Of a stretch of DNA of 64,000 bases, positions 45,281-56,400 are shown one piece after another (the stretch's first letter is position 1; every line of letters begins with the position of its first letter). The stretch is from Ectothiorhodospira magna. GTDB lineage: Bacteria; Pseudomonadota; Gammaproteobacteria; Ectothiorhodospirales; Ectothiorhodospiraceae. The stretch spans positions 1 through 64,000 of the forward strand of contig NZ_FOFO01000010.1 in NCBI RefSeq assembly GCF_900110965.1, in the 5' to 3' direction. The notes below the pieces were generated by a model, which worked only from the letters and a program-made list of their open reading frames with translations, did not search any database and was not told the DNA's origin. A program made the position numbers and the translations under genes.

Positions 45281-46006
45281 ATGCGGACGGATACCGTGTC
45301 CCGCCATGCATCCCTGATCTTCTACGCCACCACCCCCGATGATTGCCCCTATCTGCGGGAGCGGCGGATGGTGAGCCTGTTCGCCGACCCGGAGGGTCCG
45401 ATGGACACGGCGCTCTACGGCAACCTGTTGCAACACGGTTTTCGCCGCAGCGGTAACCATGTCTATCGCCACCAATGCCCCCAGTGCCGGGCCTGCATCC
45501 CTTACCGCGTGCCGGTGGCCGGATTTAACCCGGATCGGGGGCAGCGCCGGGTGCTCAAACGCAACGCCGGCATTGCGGCCACCATCCGGGATGCGGCATT
45601 TGATCCGGTCCACTATCGCCTGTATGCGGCCTATGTGAACCAGCGCCACCGGGGCGGTGGTATGGACAACCCCACGCCGGACAGTTATCTGGGGTTCGTG
45701 ACCAGCCAGTGGTGCCGGACCTGGCTGGTGGAGTTTCGGGAACAGGATGCCTTGCTGGGGGTGGCGGTGGTGGACCGGCTGCCCGATGCCCTGTCGGCGG
45801 TGTACACCTTTTTCGACCCGGCAGCCCAGGCACGGAGCCTGGGTACCCTGGCGGTGCTATGGCAGATCCAGCGGGCACGGGAAGAAGGGTTGACCCATGT
45901 CTATCTGGGCTACTGGAACCCCGGCAGCCGGAAAATGGCCTACAAGAACCGGTTCCGGCCAGGGGAAAGGCTTGTCAACGGCATCTGGACGGCAGCGGTA
46001 ACCTGA
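45281..46006 (+). CDS. bpt: Aspartate/glutamate leucyltransferase
   Basis: Bpt attaches leucine from Leu-tRNA to N-terminal Asp or Glu of proteins, marking them for ClpAP through the N-degron pathway. The 241-residue protein matches along its length: LIFYATTPDDCPYL, the Cys-rich HQCPQCRACIPYRVPV near residue 68, QRRVLKRNAG, SAVYTFFDP and VYLGYWNPGSRKMAYKNRF. There is no ribosome-binding site before ATG 45281, which follows a T-run hairpin; a GTG at 45296 (VSRHASL) is an alternative start. It is divergent from metH. Confidence 0.93.
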   Translation: MRTDTVSRHASLIFYATTPDDCPYLRERRMVSLFADPEGPMDTALYGNLLQHGFRRSGNHVYRHQCPQCRACIPYRVPVAGFNPDRGQRRVLKRNAGIAATIRDAAFDPVHYRLYAAYVNQRHRGGGMDNPTPDSYLGFVTSQWCRTWLVEFREQDALLGVAVVDRLPDALSAVYTFFDPAAQARSLGTLAVLWQIQRAREEGLTHVYLGYWNPGSRKMAYKNRFRPGERLVNGIWTAAVT

Positions 46007-46078
46007 AGTTGCCAAAACTGCAAAAGCCAACGATACCGATGGCTTCCGATCTGCATCGGAAATTGCGATAGTGCTCCA

Positions 46079-46837
46079 GTGCGAAAACGTCCCTCTCCCC
46101 CTCGTCGTCGCTCCCTCTGGCGGCATCTGTTGCGCTGGCTCCTGGCCCTGCTGGCGGTGCTGGTGCTGATCAGCGCCCTGATCGTAGGCAGTTTGCGCTG
46201 GATAGACCCGCCCACCACGTCCTTCATGTTGCAACATCAGTGGTCCTCCCGCCCCGCCATCGGCACCATTCCGGTCAACCATGAGTGGGTACCGCGACAA
46301 GGGATTTCTCCCCAGGCCGCCCTGGCTGTCATCGCCGCAGAGGATCAGCGTTTTCTGGAGCACCGGGGGTTTGACTTTCTGTCCATACGGGCGGCGATTG
46401 ATGAGTACCGGGATGGGGGGCGCCTGCGCGGAGCCAGCACCCTGTCCCAGCAGGTGGCCAAAAATGTCTTTTTGTGGCCCGACCGCAGTCTGAGCCGCAA
46501 GATCATTGAAGCGTATCTGACCATCCTGATCGAAGCCCTGTGGCCCAAGGAGCGCATTTTGGAGGTGTATCTGAATGTGGCTCAGTTTGGCCCCAATGTG
46601 TACGGCGTCGGCGCTGCCAGCCGGATTTATTTCGACAAGCCGGCGGCGGAATTGACCGGCGCCGAAGCGGCCCTGCTGGCGGCGGTGCTACCAGGGCCGG
46701 TGCGATACCGGGTGGCCGCGCCCTCGGATTATGTCCGCGCCCGGCAGGCCTGGATAGAACGCCAGATGAATACCCTGGGCGGAACCGGTTTTTTGCAGGC
46801 GTTTTGGGACACGGACCCTGAACCGGTGACACCTTAA
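46079..46837 (+). CDS. mtgA: Monofunctional peptidoglycan glycosyltransferase
   Basis: MtgA polymerises lipid II glycan strands. The 252-residue protein has an N-terminal membrane helix (LLRWLLALLAVLVLISALIV) and a GT51 domain with the catalytic Glu in VIAAEDQRFLEHRGFD, then RGASTLSQQVAKNVFLW and ILEVYLNVAQFGPNVYGVGA. It lacks a transpeptidase domain. The start is GTG 46079 (MRKRPSPPRRR); no ATG is nearby. Its TAA overlaps the TAA of the convergent DUF3634 gene in the palindrome TTAA. Confidence 0.94.
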   Translation: MRKRPSPPRRRSLWRHLLRWLLALLAVLVLISALIVGSLRWIDPPTTSFMLQHQWSSRPAIGTIPVNHEWVPRQGISPQAALAVIAAEDQRFLEHRGFDFLSIRAAIDEYRDGGRLRGASTLSQQVAKNVFLWPDRSLSRKIIEAYLTILIEALWPKERILEVYLNVAQFGPNVYGVGAASRIYFDKPAAELTGAEAALLAAVLPGPVRYRVAAPSDYVRARQAWIERQMNTLGGTGFLQAFWDTDPEPVTP

Positions 46838-47178
46838 CCCGCAGCCCGATGACCGCCACCACCCCCACCGTCCGTGGGGGGTGTCCAGACATTGCGAAAG
46901 GGCTGGTGGGCATGGGCCGGGATCTCCCGGGAGAAGCGCAGCTGCACCCCCTGGGCGGTTCGGACACCGCTGATGCGCCCCTGGGTGAGACGATACATCC
47001 GCGCCACCTCATCACAGCCTCGCAGGAAACCCGGCGGCGGCGTTCCCCGCAGGGTTCGCGCACCGCCTTTCTCCAGGGTGATGACAAAGGCGGTGCGGGC
47101 ATGCCACAACAACAGGGCCAGGCCCAACAGCAGGATCGATACCATCAAAATCAGGGGCAGGACCATGGTCGTCTCCAT
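46834..47178 (-). CDS. DUF3634 family membrane protein
   Basis: The 114-residue protein has one N-terminal membrane helix (LPLILMVSILLLGLALLLWH). Its soluble part includes FVITLEKGGARTLRGTPPPG and QLRFSREIPAHAHQPFRNVW, matching the DUF3634 family of unknown function. The tail carries six glycines. ATG 47178 is preceded by an in-frame TTG. It follows pldA on the same strand by 12 bases and is probably co-transcribed with it. Confidence 0.75.
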   Translation of the reverse strand: METTMVLPLILMVSILLLGLALLLWHARTAFVITLEKGGARTLRGTPPPGFLRGCDEVARMYRLTQGRISGVRTAQGVQLRFSREIPAHAHQPFRNVWTPPTDGGGGGGHRAAG

Positions 47179-47190
47179 CAAGGATGTGGG

Positions 47191-48255
47191 TCAGTACAGA
47201 TCACTCAGGGCCAGTCCGAAGCCCAGGGTGTTCTGGCGCCAGTTGTAGTCGATCATGCTCTCCCCGTAGCCGCTGAAAACCTGGGTATAGGCCCGTAGCG
47301 GCCCCAGTATCGGGGGGCTCATCCAGGTGGCCTGGACGGCGCCCTTGCCGGTGGCGGGACGGCCCCTGAGCATCAGGGTGTAGCTGTGACCGCCCCGCTG
47401 CCAGAAGGCGGTGAGGTCGCCGTACCCCAGATAATCGGTGATATCCGGATTATCGTCCCGGGTATCGCTTTCCTGGACCCGGTGCCAGACCCGGGCATTG
47501 AGGACCAGGTCGCCCCGCTCCACCCCCACTTCGGCAAACAGCCGGTCCCAGCTGCGGGACAGGGGCTCGGCACGACCATTGGACTGGTGGTTGTAGCCCA
47601 CGTTGAGCAGGCGCCAATGAAAGCCCCCCAGGGACAGCTCGGGCCGGTAGCTCAGGATCAGTTCCGGCATGTAGTTGGTTTCACGAAAGGGCCGCGATGC
47701 CCCGTCCTTGTCGTTATAGACCTGCCACTGACTCTGCTGGGTGTAGGCCCCCCAAAGACCCCAGCGGCGGTCGTCCGTGGTCCAGAGCCGGGTCTTGAAA
47801 CTGAACTGGAATCTGGCTTCCACCGGGTCGAGCTTTGCCCTTTCCACGTCAGCCAGTGCCGCCAGGGGCGAGAAGGGCTGTTCGTTGGGACGGTCGCTGT
47901 AACGGGCCGGCAGCAGGTAGCTGGGACGGTGGGAGGCGATGACATAACGGCTGCTATCCGGGGCAAAGCCCCAGACGGCGTCGATGCGGGAGCTGGGCCG
48001 GCGGTTCGGGTCCGGGTCCCGTGCCTCGGCGGGACCAGGCAGGGCCAGGATTCTCGGCAAGGGAGTCGGAGACCTATCCTGATCATGGGGGCCAGATTGT
48101 GTCGCCAGATGGTCGTAGCAGGTCAGGCGGGCGGTATCATCGGTGATGCCGGCGCAGGACTGCAGGGCTTCGGTCAGCGGGGTCGCCAGTACCGAAGTGG
48201 GCAAAAACAGCAGGAAGGGAACAAGGGCGAAGAAACGTAGGGTATGTGCATGCAT
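47191..48255 (-). CDS. pldA: Outer-membrane phospholipase A
   Basis: PldA (OMPLA) is a dimeric outer-membrane barrel that hydrolyses phospholipids mislocalised to the outer leaflet. The 354-residue precursor has a signal peptide (FALVPFLLFLPTSVLA). The short Cys-containing segment ALQSCAGITDDTARLTCYDH follows, and then the barrel. The catalytic His and Ser are in YNHQSNGRAEPLSRSWDRLF; the Asn is probably in LNARVWHR. Calcium-dependent activity is known for the family. Confidence 0.93.
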   Translation of the reverse strand: MHAHTLRFFALVPFLLFLPTSVLATPLTEALQSCAGITDDTARLTCYDHLATQSGPHDQDRSPTPLPRILALPGPAEARDPDPNRRPSSRIDAVWGFAPDSSRYVIASHRPSYLLPARYSDRPNEQPFSPLAALADVERAKLDPVEARFQFSFKTRLWTTDDRRWGLWGAYTQQSQWQVYNDKDGASRPFRETNYMPELILSYRPELSLGGFHWRLLNVGYNHQSNGRAEPLSRSWDRLFAEVGVERGDLVLNARVWHRVQESDTRDDNPDITDYLGYGDLTAFWQRGGHSYTLMLRGRPATGKGAVQATWMSPPILGPLRAYTQVFSGYGESMIDYNWRQNTLGFGLALSDLY

Positions 48256-48309
48256 GGAATAAAGAAGGGGGTGGTGTGCCGGTTGTCGGCACTGTAGCAG
48301 AATCCCACC

Positions 48310-48348
48310 CCCCTCACTCCAACCCCTCTCCCGCGAGGGGAGAGGGGC
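48310..48348. repeat. C-rich hairpin repeat upstream of pldA
   Basis: This copy (CCCTCACTCCAACCCCTCTC onward) folds into a 10-bp stem CCCCTCTCCC/GGGAGAGGGG and is nearly identical to the unit at 14346-14384. It lies 12 bases beyond the fba stop and probably marks the 3' end of the glycolytic operon. Confidence 0.75.
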
Positions 48349-48359
48349 TTGTGGGGCGT

Positions 48360-49424
48360 TTACTGCACCTTGGGCGCCAGTTCGCCGGACTTGTAGCGCT
48401 TGGCCATGGCTTCCAGGCCCACGGGCTTGATCCGGGAGGCCATGCCGGCACAGCCGAAGGCTTCGTAGCGGGCCTTGCAGATGTCCTTCATGGCGGCGGT
48501 GGAGACCTTGAGGAACTTGCGGGGATCGAATTCCTTGGGGTTTTCCGTCAGGAATCTGCGAATGGCACCGGTGGAGGCCATGCGCAGGTCGGTGTCGATG
48601 TTCACCTTGCGCACACCGTGCTTGATGCCTTCCTGGATCTCTTCCACCGGCACGCCGTAGGTCTCGCCCATGTCGCCGCCGTGCTCGTTGATGATCTTGA
48701 GCCAGTCCTGGGGCACGGAAGAAGAGCCATGCATCACCAGATGGGTGTTGGGGACGCGGGCATGGATCTCCTTGATGCGCTGGATGGCCAGGATGTCGCC
48801 GGTGGGCGGACGGGTGAACTTGTAGGCGCCGTGGCTGGTGCCGATGGCGATGGCCAGGGCATCCACGCCGGTCTTCTTGACGAAGTCGGCGGCCTCGTCC
48901 GGGTCGGTGAGCAGCTGGTCATGGGACAGCTGGCCTTCGGCGCCGGAACCGTCTTCCTCGCCGGCCATGCCGGTCTCCAGGGAACCCAGGCAGCCCAGTT
49001 CCCCTTCCACGGATACCCCCAGCCAATGGGCCATCTCGGTCACCTGGCGGGTCACTTCCACGTTGTACTCATAGGTGGAAGGGGTCTTCATGTCGGGCAT
49101 CAGGGAGCCGTCCATCATCACCGAGGTGAAGCCGGACTGGATGGAGGACAGGCACACCGCCGGTTCACCGCCATGGTCCTGGTGCAGCACGATGGGAATA
49201 TGGGGATATTGTTCCGCCGCGGCAATGATCAGGTGGCGCAGGAAGGGTTCGCCGGCATATTTGCGGGCACCGGCGGAAGCCTGGATGATCACCGGCGCAT
49301 CCACCTCGTCGGCGGCCTGCATGACCGCATGCACCTGCTCCATGTTGTTGGCGTTGAAGGCGGGCATGCCGTAACCGTGCTCGGCGGCATGGTCCAGCAA
49401 CTGTCTCAAAGAAATCAGGGCCAT
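48360..49424 (-). CDS. fba: Fructose-bisphosphate aldolase, class II, Calvin-cycle subtype
   Basis: The enzyme condenses dihydroxyacetone phosphate with glyceraldehyde-3-phosphate (or erythrose-4-phosphate in the Calvin cycle). The 354-residue protein is class II: zinc-binding HQDHGG near residue 85, MDGS, and the conserved N-terminus [32 protein letters not shown] near 210 carries a further zinc His. Length and sequence suit the CbbA type. ATG 49424 has AGGAGG six bases upstream; the open frame extends further but not credibly. It is the last gene of the tkt-gap-pgk-pyk-fba series. Confidence 0.94.
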   Translation of the reverse strand: MALISLRQLLDHAAEHGYGMPAFNANNMEQVHAVMQAADEVDAPVIIQASAGARKYAGEPFLRHLIIAAAEQYPHIPIVLHQDHGGEPAVCLSSIQSGFTSVMMDGSLMPDMKTPSTYEYNVEVTRQVTEMAHWLGVSVEGELGCLGSLETGMAGEEDGSGAEGQLSHDQLLTDPDEAADFVKKTGVDALAIAIGTSHGAYKFTRPPTGDILAIQRIKEIHARVPNTHLVMHGSSSVPQDWLKIINEHGGDMGETYGVPVEEIQEGIKHGVRKVNIDTDLRMASTGAIRRFLTENPKEFDPRKFLKVSTAAMKDICKARYEAFGCAGMASRIKPVGLEAMAKRYKSGELAPKVQ

Positions 49425-49507
49425 GAAGGACCTCCTGTGGGTTGTGATCGGCGAATCGCGATGGGGTTCGGTATCGTTGTCGTTATGGGTTCGAGAATCA
49501 AGGGCGC

Positions 49508-50950
49508 CTACGGAGCAAAGTCCTGCAATGCCCCCACCTGGACGATCTTCATGGCGTTGGTGCCACCCATGACGCCGGTGAGATCTCCCTTGGTGATGAT
49601 CACCAGATCGCCATCCTCCACAATGCCCGCCTCCTGGAGCATGGCCACCACCTGACGGTTGTTGGCCGCATGGCTGACATTGTCGCTCTCGAACAGGACC
49701 GGATAGACCCCCCGGTACAGGGTCATGCGGCGACAGGTGCATTCGTGCCGGGTCATGGCAAAAATGGGGATGCCGGAACTGATGCGGGACATCCATTGGG
49801 CCGTGGAGCCGGATTCGGTCATGGCGGCGATGGCGCGCACATCCAGGTGGTTGGCGGTGTACATGGTGGCCATGGCAATGGCCTCGTCCACCCGTTCAAA
49901 GTAGCTGTCCATGCGGTGGGTGGACACCCGGGCGCTGCGCTGGCGCTCCGCCGCCTCGCAGATCCGCCCCATGGCCTCCACCGCCTTGTGGGGATAGTGG
50001 CCGGTGGCTGTCTCCCCGGAGAGCATGACCGCGTCGGTGCCGTCCAGTACCGCATTGGCCACGTCGAACACCTCGGCCCGGGTGGGGATCGGGCTCTGGA
50101 TCATGGATTCCATCATCTGGGTGGCGGTGATCACCACCCGGTTGCGGGTACGGGCCTGCTGAATCAGGCGCTTTTGCACCCCTGGCAATTCCGCGTCTCC
50201 GATCTCCACCCCCAGGTCGCCCCGGGCAATCATGATCACATCGGTGGCGGTGAGGATCTCGTCGATGGCGTCCACCGCCTCGGCCCGTTCGATCTTGGCG
50301 CAGATGGCGCCCTGCCCGCCGGCCTCCCGCAACAGTTCCCGGGCGCGATTGACGTCGGCGGCGCTACGGGGAAAGGAGATGGCCAGAAAGTCCACGTCCA
50401 GTTCGGCGGCCAGGCGGATGTCCTCCCGGTCCTTGTCGGTGATGGCGGGAGCGGACAGGCCGCCCCCCTGACGGTTGATGCCCTTGTTGTTGGACAGGGT
50501 GCCGCCCACGGCCACGCGGGTATGGATCCGCGGCCCGTCCACCCGTTCCACCGTCAGCACCAGGCGACCATCGTCCAGCAGCAGGCTGTCGCCGGGGCTG
50601 ACGTCCCCGGGCAGTGCCTTGTAGGTGATGCCCACCTGTTCCCGGGTGCCGGCATTAGGGTCCAGCGCTGCATCCAGAATAAAGTCATCGCCCTCCCGCA
50701 GGATCACGCTGCCCGAGGCAAACCGGGCGGTGCGGATCTTCGGGCCTTGCAAATCCCCCAGCACGGCGACGATGCGCGAGGCTTTCCGGGCGGTCTCCCG
50801 CAACAGGGCCACCCGCTTGCGGTGATCGTCCGGATCGCCGTGGGAAAAGTTGATGCGCACCACGTCCACGCCGGCCTTCACCAGCGCGCCCATGGCGGAC
50901 GGGCTGTCCGTGGCCGGTCCCAGGGTTGCTACGATCTTGGTTCTACGCAT
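49508..50950 (-). CDS. pyk: Pyruvate kinase
   Basis: Pyk makes pyruvate and ATP from phosphoenolpyruvate. The 480-residue protein begins [20 protein letters not shown], has [11 protein letters not shown] near residue 33, [18 protein letters not shown] with the active-site Lys near 220, and the metal motif [14 protein letters not shown] near 242; the C-terminal allosteric domain is complete. The start ATG 50950 is supported by family alignment. It lies between pgk and fba. Confidence 0.95.
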   Translation of the reverse strand: MRRTKIVATLGPATDSPSAMGALVKAGVDVVRINFSHGDPDDHRKRVALLRETARKASRIVAVLGDLQGPKIRTARFASGSVILREGDDFILDAALDPNAGTREQVGITYKALPGDVSPGDSLLLDDGRLVLTVERVDGPRIHTRVAVGGTLSNNKGINRQGGGLSAPAITDKDREDIRLAAELDVDFLAISFPRSAADVNRARELLREAGGQGAICAKIERAEAVDAIDEILTATDVIMIARGDLGVEIGDAELPGVQKRLIQQARTRNRVVITATQMMESMIQSPIPTRAEVFDVANAVLDGTDAVMLSGETATGHYPHKAVEAMGRICEAAERQRSARVSTHRMDSYFERVDEAIAMATMYTANHLDVRAIAAMTESGSTAQWMSRISSGIPIFAMTRHECTCRRMTLYRGVYPVLFESDNVSHAANNRQVVAMLQEAGIVEDGDLVIITKGDLTGVMGGTNAMKIVQVGALQDFAP

Positions 50951-51002
50951 GTCGGGCCTTGTCCTTGCTCGGTGGGTACCGAAGGTGGTGGGTGATGATC
51001 GC

Positions 51003-52181
51003 TCAGCCCTTGGCCCGGGCCTCCAGCATGGCGACGGCGGGCAGGGTCTTGCCTTCCAGGAACTCCAGGAAAGCGCCACCGCCGGTGGAGATATAGGAAA
51101 TGCGATCCGCCAGCCCGTACTTGTCGATGGCGGCCAGGGTGTCGCCACCGCCGGCGATGGAGAAGGCGTCGCTGGCGGCGATGGCCTCGCCCATGGCCTG
51201 GGTGCCGGCGGCAAACTGGTCGAACTCGAACACGCCCACGGGGCCGTTCCAGACGATGGTGCCGGCCTTCTTCAGCAGTTCGGCATAGCTGGCGGCGGTG
51301 TCCGGCCCCACGTCGAAGATCATGTCGTCATCGGCCACGTCGCTGACCTTGCGTGTGGTGGCCGGAGTGGATTCGGAGAACGCCTTGCCCACGGTGACGT
51401 CGGTGGGAACGGGAATGTCGCCGCCCTTGGCCCGTGCCGCTTCCATCAGGCGCTTTGCCTCGGGGATCAGATCGTTTTCACACAGGGATTTGCCCACCCC
51501 GTGACCCTGAGCGGCAATGAAGGTGTTGGCGATGCCGCCACCGACGATGAGCTGATCCACCACCTTGGACAGGGATTCGAGCACGGTCAGCTTGGTGGAC
51601 ACCTTGGAACCGCCGACGATGGCCACCAGCGGGCGCTTTGGATTGTCCAGGGCCTTGCCCAGGGCTTCCAGTTCCGCCGCCAGCAGGGGGCCGGCACAGG
51701 CCACCGGGGCGAACTTGCCGGCACCGTGGGTGGAGGCCTGGGCCCGGTGGGCGGTGCCGAAGGCGTCCATCACGTAGATGTCGCAGAGGGCGGCGTATTG
51801 CTTCGACAGGGCTTCGTCATCCTTCTTTTCACCCGGGTTGAAACGGACGTTTTCCAGCAGCACCACCTCGCCCTCGGCCACCTCCACCCCGCTGAGGTAA
51901 TCCCGTACCAGGCGCACTTCCTTGCCCAGCAGACCGGAAAGATGAGCGGCCACCGGTGCCAGGGAGTCGGCCTCGCTGAACACGCCTTCCTCCGGGCGGC
52001 CCAGGTGGGACATCAGCATGACCCGGGCGCCGGCCTTCATGGCGTGCTCGATGGTGGGCAGGCTGGCGCGGATGCGGGCATCCGAGGTGACCTTGCCGTC
52101 CTTCACGGGGACATTGAGATCCTCGCGGATCAGCACCCGCTTACCCTTCAGGTCCAGATCGGTCATCTTGATGACGGACAT
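51003..52181 (-). CDS. pgk: Phosphoglycerate kinase
   Basis: Pgk interconverts 1,3-bisphosphoglycerate and 3-phosphoglycerate with ADP/ATP, in glycolysis or in the reductive Calvin direction. The 392-residue protein has the signature [18 protein letters not shown], the substrate-binding [21 protein letters not shown] and the nucleotide-loop [13 protein letters not shown] near the C-terminus. ATG 52181 starts [15 protein letters not shown]-rich hairpin repeat separates it from gap. Confidence 0.96.
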   Translation of the reverse strand: MSVIKMTDLDLKGKRVLIREDLNVPVKDGKVTSDARIRASLPTIEHAMKAGARVMLMSHLGRPEEGVFSEADSLAPVAAHLSGLLGKEVRLVRDYLSGVEVAEGEVVLLENVRFNPGEKKDDEALSKQYAALCDIYVMDAFGTAHRAQASTHGAGKFAPVACAGPLLAAELEALGKALDNPKRPLVAIVGGSKVSTKLTVLESLSKVVDQLIVGGGIANTFIAAQGHGVGKSLCENDLIPEAKRLMEAARAKGGDIPVPTDVTVGKAFSESTPATTRKVSDVADDDMIFDVGPDTAASYAELLKKAGTIVWNGPVGVFEFDQFAAGTQAMGEAIAASDAFSIAGGGDTLAAIDKYGLADRISYISTGGGAFLEFLEGKTLPAVAMLEARAKG

Positions 52182-52238
52182 GCGCAACTCCTTGGATGGT
52201 TTCGGATATTCTTTCTGGGGTCTTGCAGGGAGCAAACG

Positions 52239-52262
52239 CCCCTCTCCCCAAGGGGAGAGGGG
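52239..52262. repeat. C-rich hairpin repeat between gap and pgk
   Basis: An 11-bp perfect stem CCCCTCTCCCC/GGGGAGAGGGG with a two-base spacer. It belongs to the same family as the units near 14.36, 34.25 and 48.32 kb. Within an operon it may act as a processing or stabilising stem, giving gap and pgk different mRNA levels. Confidence 0.75.
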
Positions 52263-52278
52263 TCGGGGGGCAGACCGC

Positions 52279-53316
<1,038 letters not shown>

Positions 53317-53334
53317 TCAATATCAGGCGAGGAT

Positions 53335-55332
53335 TCAGCCCAGTACGGCTTCCACCGCACTGATCACATTGTCCGCCGTGAAGCCGAAATGTTTCATCAA
53401 CTCGCCGCCGGGGGCGGATTCGCCGAAGCGGTCCATGCCCACCACGCGACCATCCAGACCCACATACTTGAGCCAGCCGACAGTCACGCCGGCCTCCACG
53501 GCCACGCGGGCGCGCACGGCGCCGGGCAGCACGGATTCGCGGTAGTCGGCATCCTGGGCATCGAACACTTCCTGGCAGGGCATGGACACCACCCGGACCC
53601 GCTTGCCCCTGGATTCCAGCGCCTTGGCCGCCTCCATGGCAATCCCCACCTCCGAGCCGGTGGCCAGGATAATGGCATCCGGCTGACCGCCGGCATCGTG
53701 CAGCACATAACCGCCCCGGGCGATGTCGGCCAACTGGGCCTGGGTACGGGTCTGGTGGGGCAGGTTCTGGCGGGACAGGCTCAGCAGACTGGGACCGTCG
53801 GTGCGCTCGATGCCCGCCTTCCAGGCCACGGCGGTCTCCACCCCATCGCAGGGACGCCAGACATTCATGTTGGGAATCAGCCGCAGGCTGGTGACCTGCT
53901 CCACCGGCTGGTGGGTGGGGCCGTCTTCGCCCAGACCGATGGAATCATGGGTCATCACGTAGATCACCCGTTGCTTCATCAGGGCAGACATGCGCAGGCC
54001 GTTACGGGCATAGTCGCTGAAGATCAGGAAAGTGCCGCCATAAGGGATGAAGCCGCCGTGCAGGGCGATCCCGTTCATGATGGCGGCCATGCCGAACTCC
54101 CGCACCCCGTAGAACAGGTAGTTGCCGTCGCCGTCCGCCTTGCTGATGCCCTTGGAGCCCTTCCACAGGGTGAGGTTGGAACCGGCCAGGTCGGCGGAGC
54201 CGCCCAGCAGTTCCGGCAGGGCCGGGGCATAGCCGCCGATGGCGTTCTGGGAGGCCTTGCGGCTGGCGATGGTCTCGGCCTTGGCCACGGTCTCCTCGAT
54301 GAAGGTCTGGGCCTTTTGTGCCCAGTCGGCGGGCAGTTCGCCACTCATGCGGCGGGTGAATTCGGCGGCCAGTTCCGGGTGGGCCTTGGCATATTCGGCA
54401 AAGCGGGTCTGCCAGGCGTTTTCGGCCTGGGCGCCCTTGTCACGGGCATTCCAGCCGGCGCGGATCTCGTCCGGGATCACGAAGGGTTCATGGGGCCAGC
54501 CGAGGGTCTCCCGCACCAGCGCGATCTCGTCCTGGCCCAGGGGCGCGCCATGGCACTCTTCCTTGCCCTGCTTGTTGGGGGAGCCAAAACCGATGATGGT
54601 CTTGCAGCAGATCAGGGTGGGACGATCCTTCACGGCCCGGGCCTGCTCGATGGCCTGCTTCACCGCCTCGGCATCGTGACCATCCACCCCCGGCACCACA
54701 TGCCAGCCGTAGGCTTCGAAACGCTTGGGGGTGTCGTCGGTGAACCAGCCTTCCACCTCGCCGTCGATGGAGATGCCGTTGTCGTCGTAGAAGGCCACCA
54801 GCTTGCCCAGCCCCAGGGTGCCAGCCAGGGAGCAGGCTTCGTGGGAGATGCCTTCCATCAGGCAGCCGTCGCCCAGGAAGACGTAAGTGTAATGATCCAC
54901 CACCTCATGGCCGGGGCGGTTGAAATGGGCCGCCAGGGCCTTTTCGGCGATGGCCATGCCCACCGCGTTGGTGATGCCCTGGCCCAGGGGACCGGTGGTG
55001 GTCTCGACACCCGGGGTGTAGCCGTATTCCGGGTGGCCGGGGGTACGGGAATGGAACTGCCGGAACTGCTTGAGTTCTTCGATGGGCAGGTCGTAGCCAC
55101 TCAGATGCAGGAGGGAATACACCAACATGGAACCATGACCATTGGACATCACGAAACGATCACGGTCCGCCCACTGGGGATTGGCCGGATTGTGCTTGAG
55201 ATAATCATTCCAGAGCACTTCGGCGATGTCGGCCATGCCCATGGGCGCACCGGGATGACCGGAATTGGCCTTCTGGACCGCGTCCATGGAAAGCGCACGA
55301 ATCGCGTTGGCTAGCTCTTTGCGGGAAGGCAT
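53335..55332 (-). CDS. tkt: Transketolase
   Basis: Tkt transfers two-carbon units using thiamine diphosphate in the pentose-phosphate or Calvin cycle. The 665-residue protein has [20 protein letters not shown] at the start, the cofactor motif [20 protein letters not shown] near residue 150 and [20 protein letters not shown] near 470. ATG 55332 has AGGAG about eight bases upstream. It is the first gene of the cluster and is preceded by a long non-coding stretch that should hold the operon promoter. Confidence 0.96.
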   Translation of the reverse strand: MPSRKELANAIRALSMDAVQKANSGHPGAPMGMADIAEVLWNDYLKHNPANPQWADRDRFVMSNGHGSMLVYSLLHLSGYDLPIEELKQFRQFHSRTPGHPEYGYTPGVETTTGPLGQGITNAVGMAIAEKALAAHFNRPGHEVVDHYTYVFLGDGCLMEGISHEACSLAGTLGLGKLVAFYDDNGISIDGEVEGWFTDDTPKRFEAYGWHVVPGVDGHDAEAVKQAIEQARAVKDRPTLICCKTIIGFGSPNKQGKEECHGAPLGQDEIALVRETLGWPHEPFVIPDEIRAGWNARDKGAQAENAWQTRFAEYAKAHPELAAEFTRRMSGELPADWAQKAQTFIEETVAKAETIASRKASQNAIGGYAPALPELLGGSADLAGSNLTLWKGSKGISKADGDGNYLFYGVREFGMAAIMNGIALHGGFIPYGGTFLIFSDYARNGLRMSALMKQRVIYVMTHDSIGLGEDGPTHQPVEQVTSLRLIPNMNVWRPCDGVETAVAWKAGIERTDGPSLLSLSRQNLPHQTRTQAQLADIARGGYVLHDAGGQPDAIILATGSEVGIAMEAAKALESRGKRVRVVSMPCQEVFDAQDADYRESVLPGAVRARVAVEAGVTVGWLKYVGLDGRVVGMDRFGESAPGGELMKHFGFTADNVISAVEAVLG

Positions 55333-55710
55333 GCAGATCTCCTGACAAGGGTGGAAATAAGGGTCTTTATGGTCTGCCGCGCTGACACCTTTTGGCGATG
55401 TTCTGGTTATTCGGACGACTGGAAAAGACGCGGCATACCTCAAATTGGTCGCTGAAAAAGTCTTCAGGAACAGTGTTTTAAACGAATTCTCGGCATGTCA
55501 TGGGGCTATTAATACCACATGGAATATGCATTGACCACAGCGTTATCGGCCTGCATTTTCCCTGACAGGGGGGCTTGTCGCAAGCCCGAAGGAACCTGGA
55601 GGGCTTGTGCTGCACTGCTCCATAAATGATTAAGATAGAACGATAAATCAATTCCAGACAGCCCATGCCGGTAGCCATGATATGTGGAGAAAGACACATC
55701 CGGGCTATGG
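55333..55710. other. Intergenic stretch upstream of tkt
   Basis: About 380 bases without a convincing gene, visibly richer in A/T than its surroundings. It contains a perfect hairpin GGGCTTG-TCG-CAAGCCC (55571-55587). Small open frames exist (for example 62 codons, 55509-55697 minus) but none has a ribosome-binding site or recognisable product. It should contain the promoter of the tkt cluster; no clear box was identified. Confidence 0.5.
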
Positions 55711-56400
55711 TTATACCAGCCGCAAAGCCTGACGAAACAGGCCTTTTAGCGGAGGCTCCAGAAATGCTCTGGCTTCTCTGGGGGCGATCTTCCTGTCGCG
55801 GCAGAAACAGGCCAGGGCAAAGGCAATTTCCGGGCGTCCCAAAGACGCGGACCGGTCGATGGCCGGGCTGGCACATTGGCCACATCCCCCTACCCGGCTG
55901 ATAAACGCGGTATTGGCCAGAAAGACCCCAAATCCCATCCATACCGCCACCAGTTCCGCCACATGGGCTTCATTGCCTGCCTGGGCGGGTGCCGGTTCAC
56001 GACGTGTGTACATCCACCAGCCCGCCAGATCCCGGGCCAACTGGGCCACCAGAGCCTGACGGTTGGTCCACAGCAGCGGGTCGTACTCAAGCACCAGCGG
56101 CTCTGCTGCTGTGGGGGCTGCTGGAAACCGTGCACCGTAACCGGCTGGCACCAGTTGCATCGGTATCGAATCAAGCCCCCCATGGCGGGCAATGGCCATC
56201 AAGGTGGCCATAGCGGCTTCGTGGGGGGACTGGACCTGGGCCGGAAAATGTTCACGGATGGGCAGGACCAGATGGGCCTGATCCAGGGGGCGCACATCGT
56301 CCTGCTGGGCCACAGCCCAGGTATGGACATCCCGGATCCAGGCGCGGGTGGTCTCGTCAACGACGGGGGTGGAACGAAACAGTTGCAGGATGGCATTCAA
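55711..56400 (-). CDS. Hypothetical protein coupled to the YdbH-like gene
   Basis: The 229-residue protein is not recognised. It has mostly helical, soluble-looking sequence (FRSTPVVDETTRAWIRDVHT, LVLPIREHFPAQVQSPHEAA), with a small Cys motif GGCGQCASPAID near residue 175. The likely start is TTG 56400, overlapping the stop of the upstream gene in TTGA, which implies translational coupling. An ATG in the same frame occurs only much later. The coupling suggests a role connected with the envelope protein upstream. Confidence 0.65.
   Translation of the reverse strand: MNAILQLFRSTPVVDETTRAWIRDVHTWAVAQQDDVRPLDQAHLVLPIREHFPAQVQSPHEAAMATLMAIARHGGLDSIPMQLVPAGYGARFPAAPTAAEPLVLEYDPLLWTNRQALVAQLARDLAGWWMYTRREPAPAQAGNEAHVAELVAVWMGFGVFLANTAFISRVGGCGQCASPAIDRSASLGRPEIAFALACFCRDRKIAPREARAFLEPPLKGLFRQALRLV

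Noticed and set aside
55478-55942. A 154-codon minus-strand frame beyond tkt
   Set aside because: Half of it overlaps the end of the hypothetical gene at 55711 in another frame, it lacks a ribosome-binding site, and its Cys/Pro-rich translation looks random.
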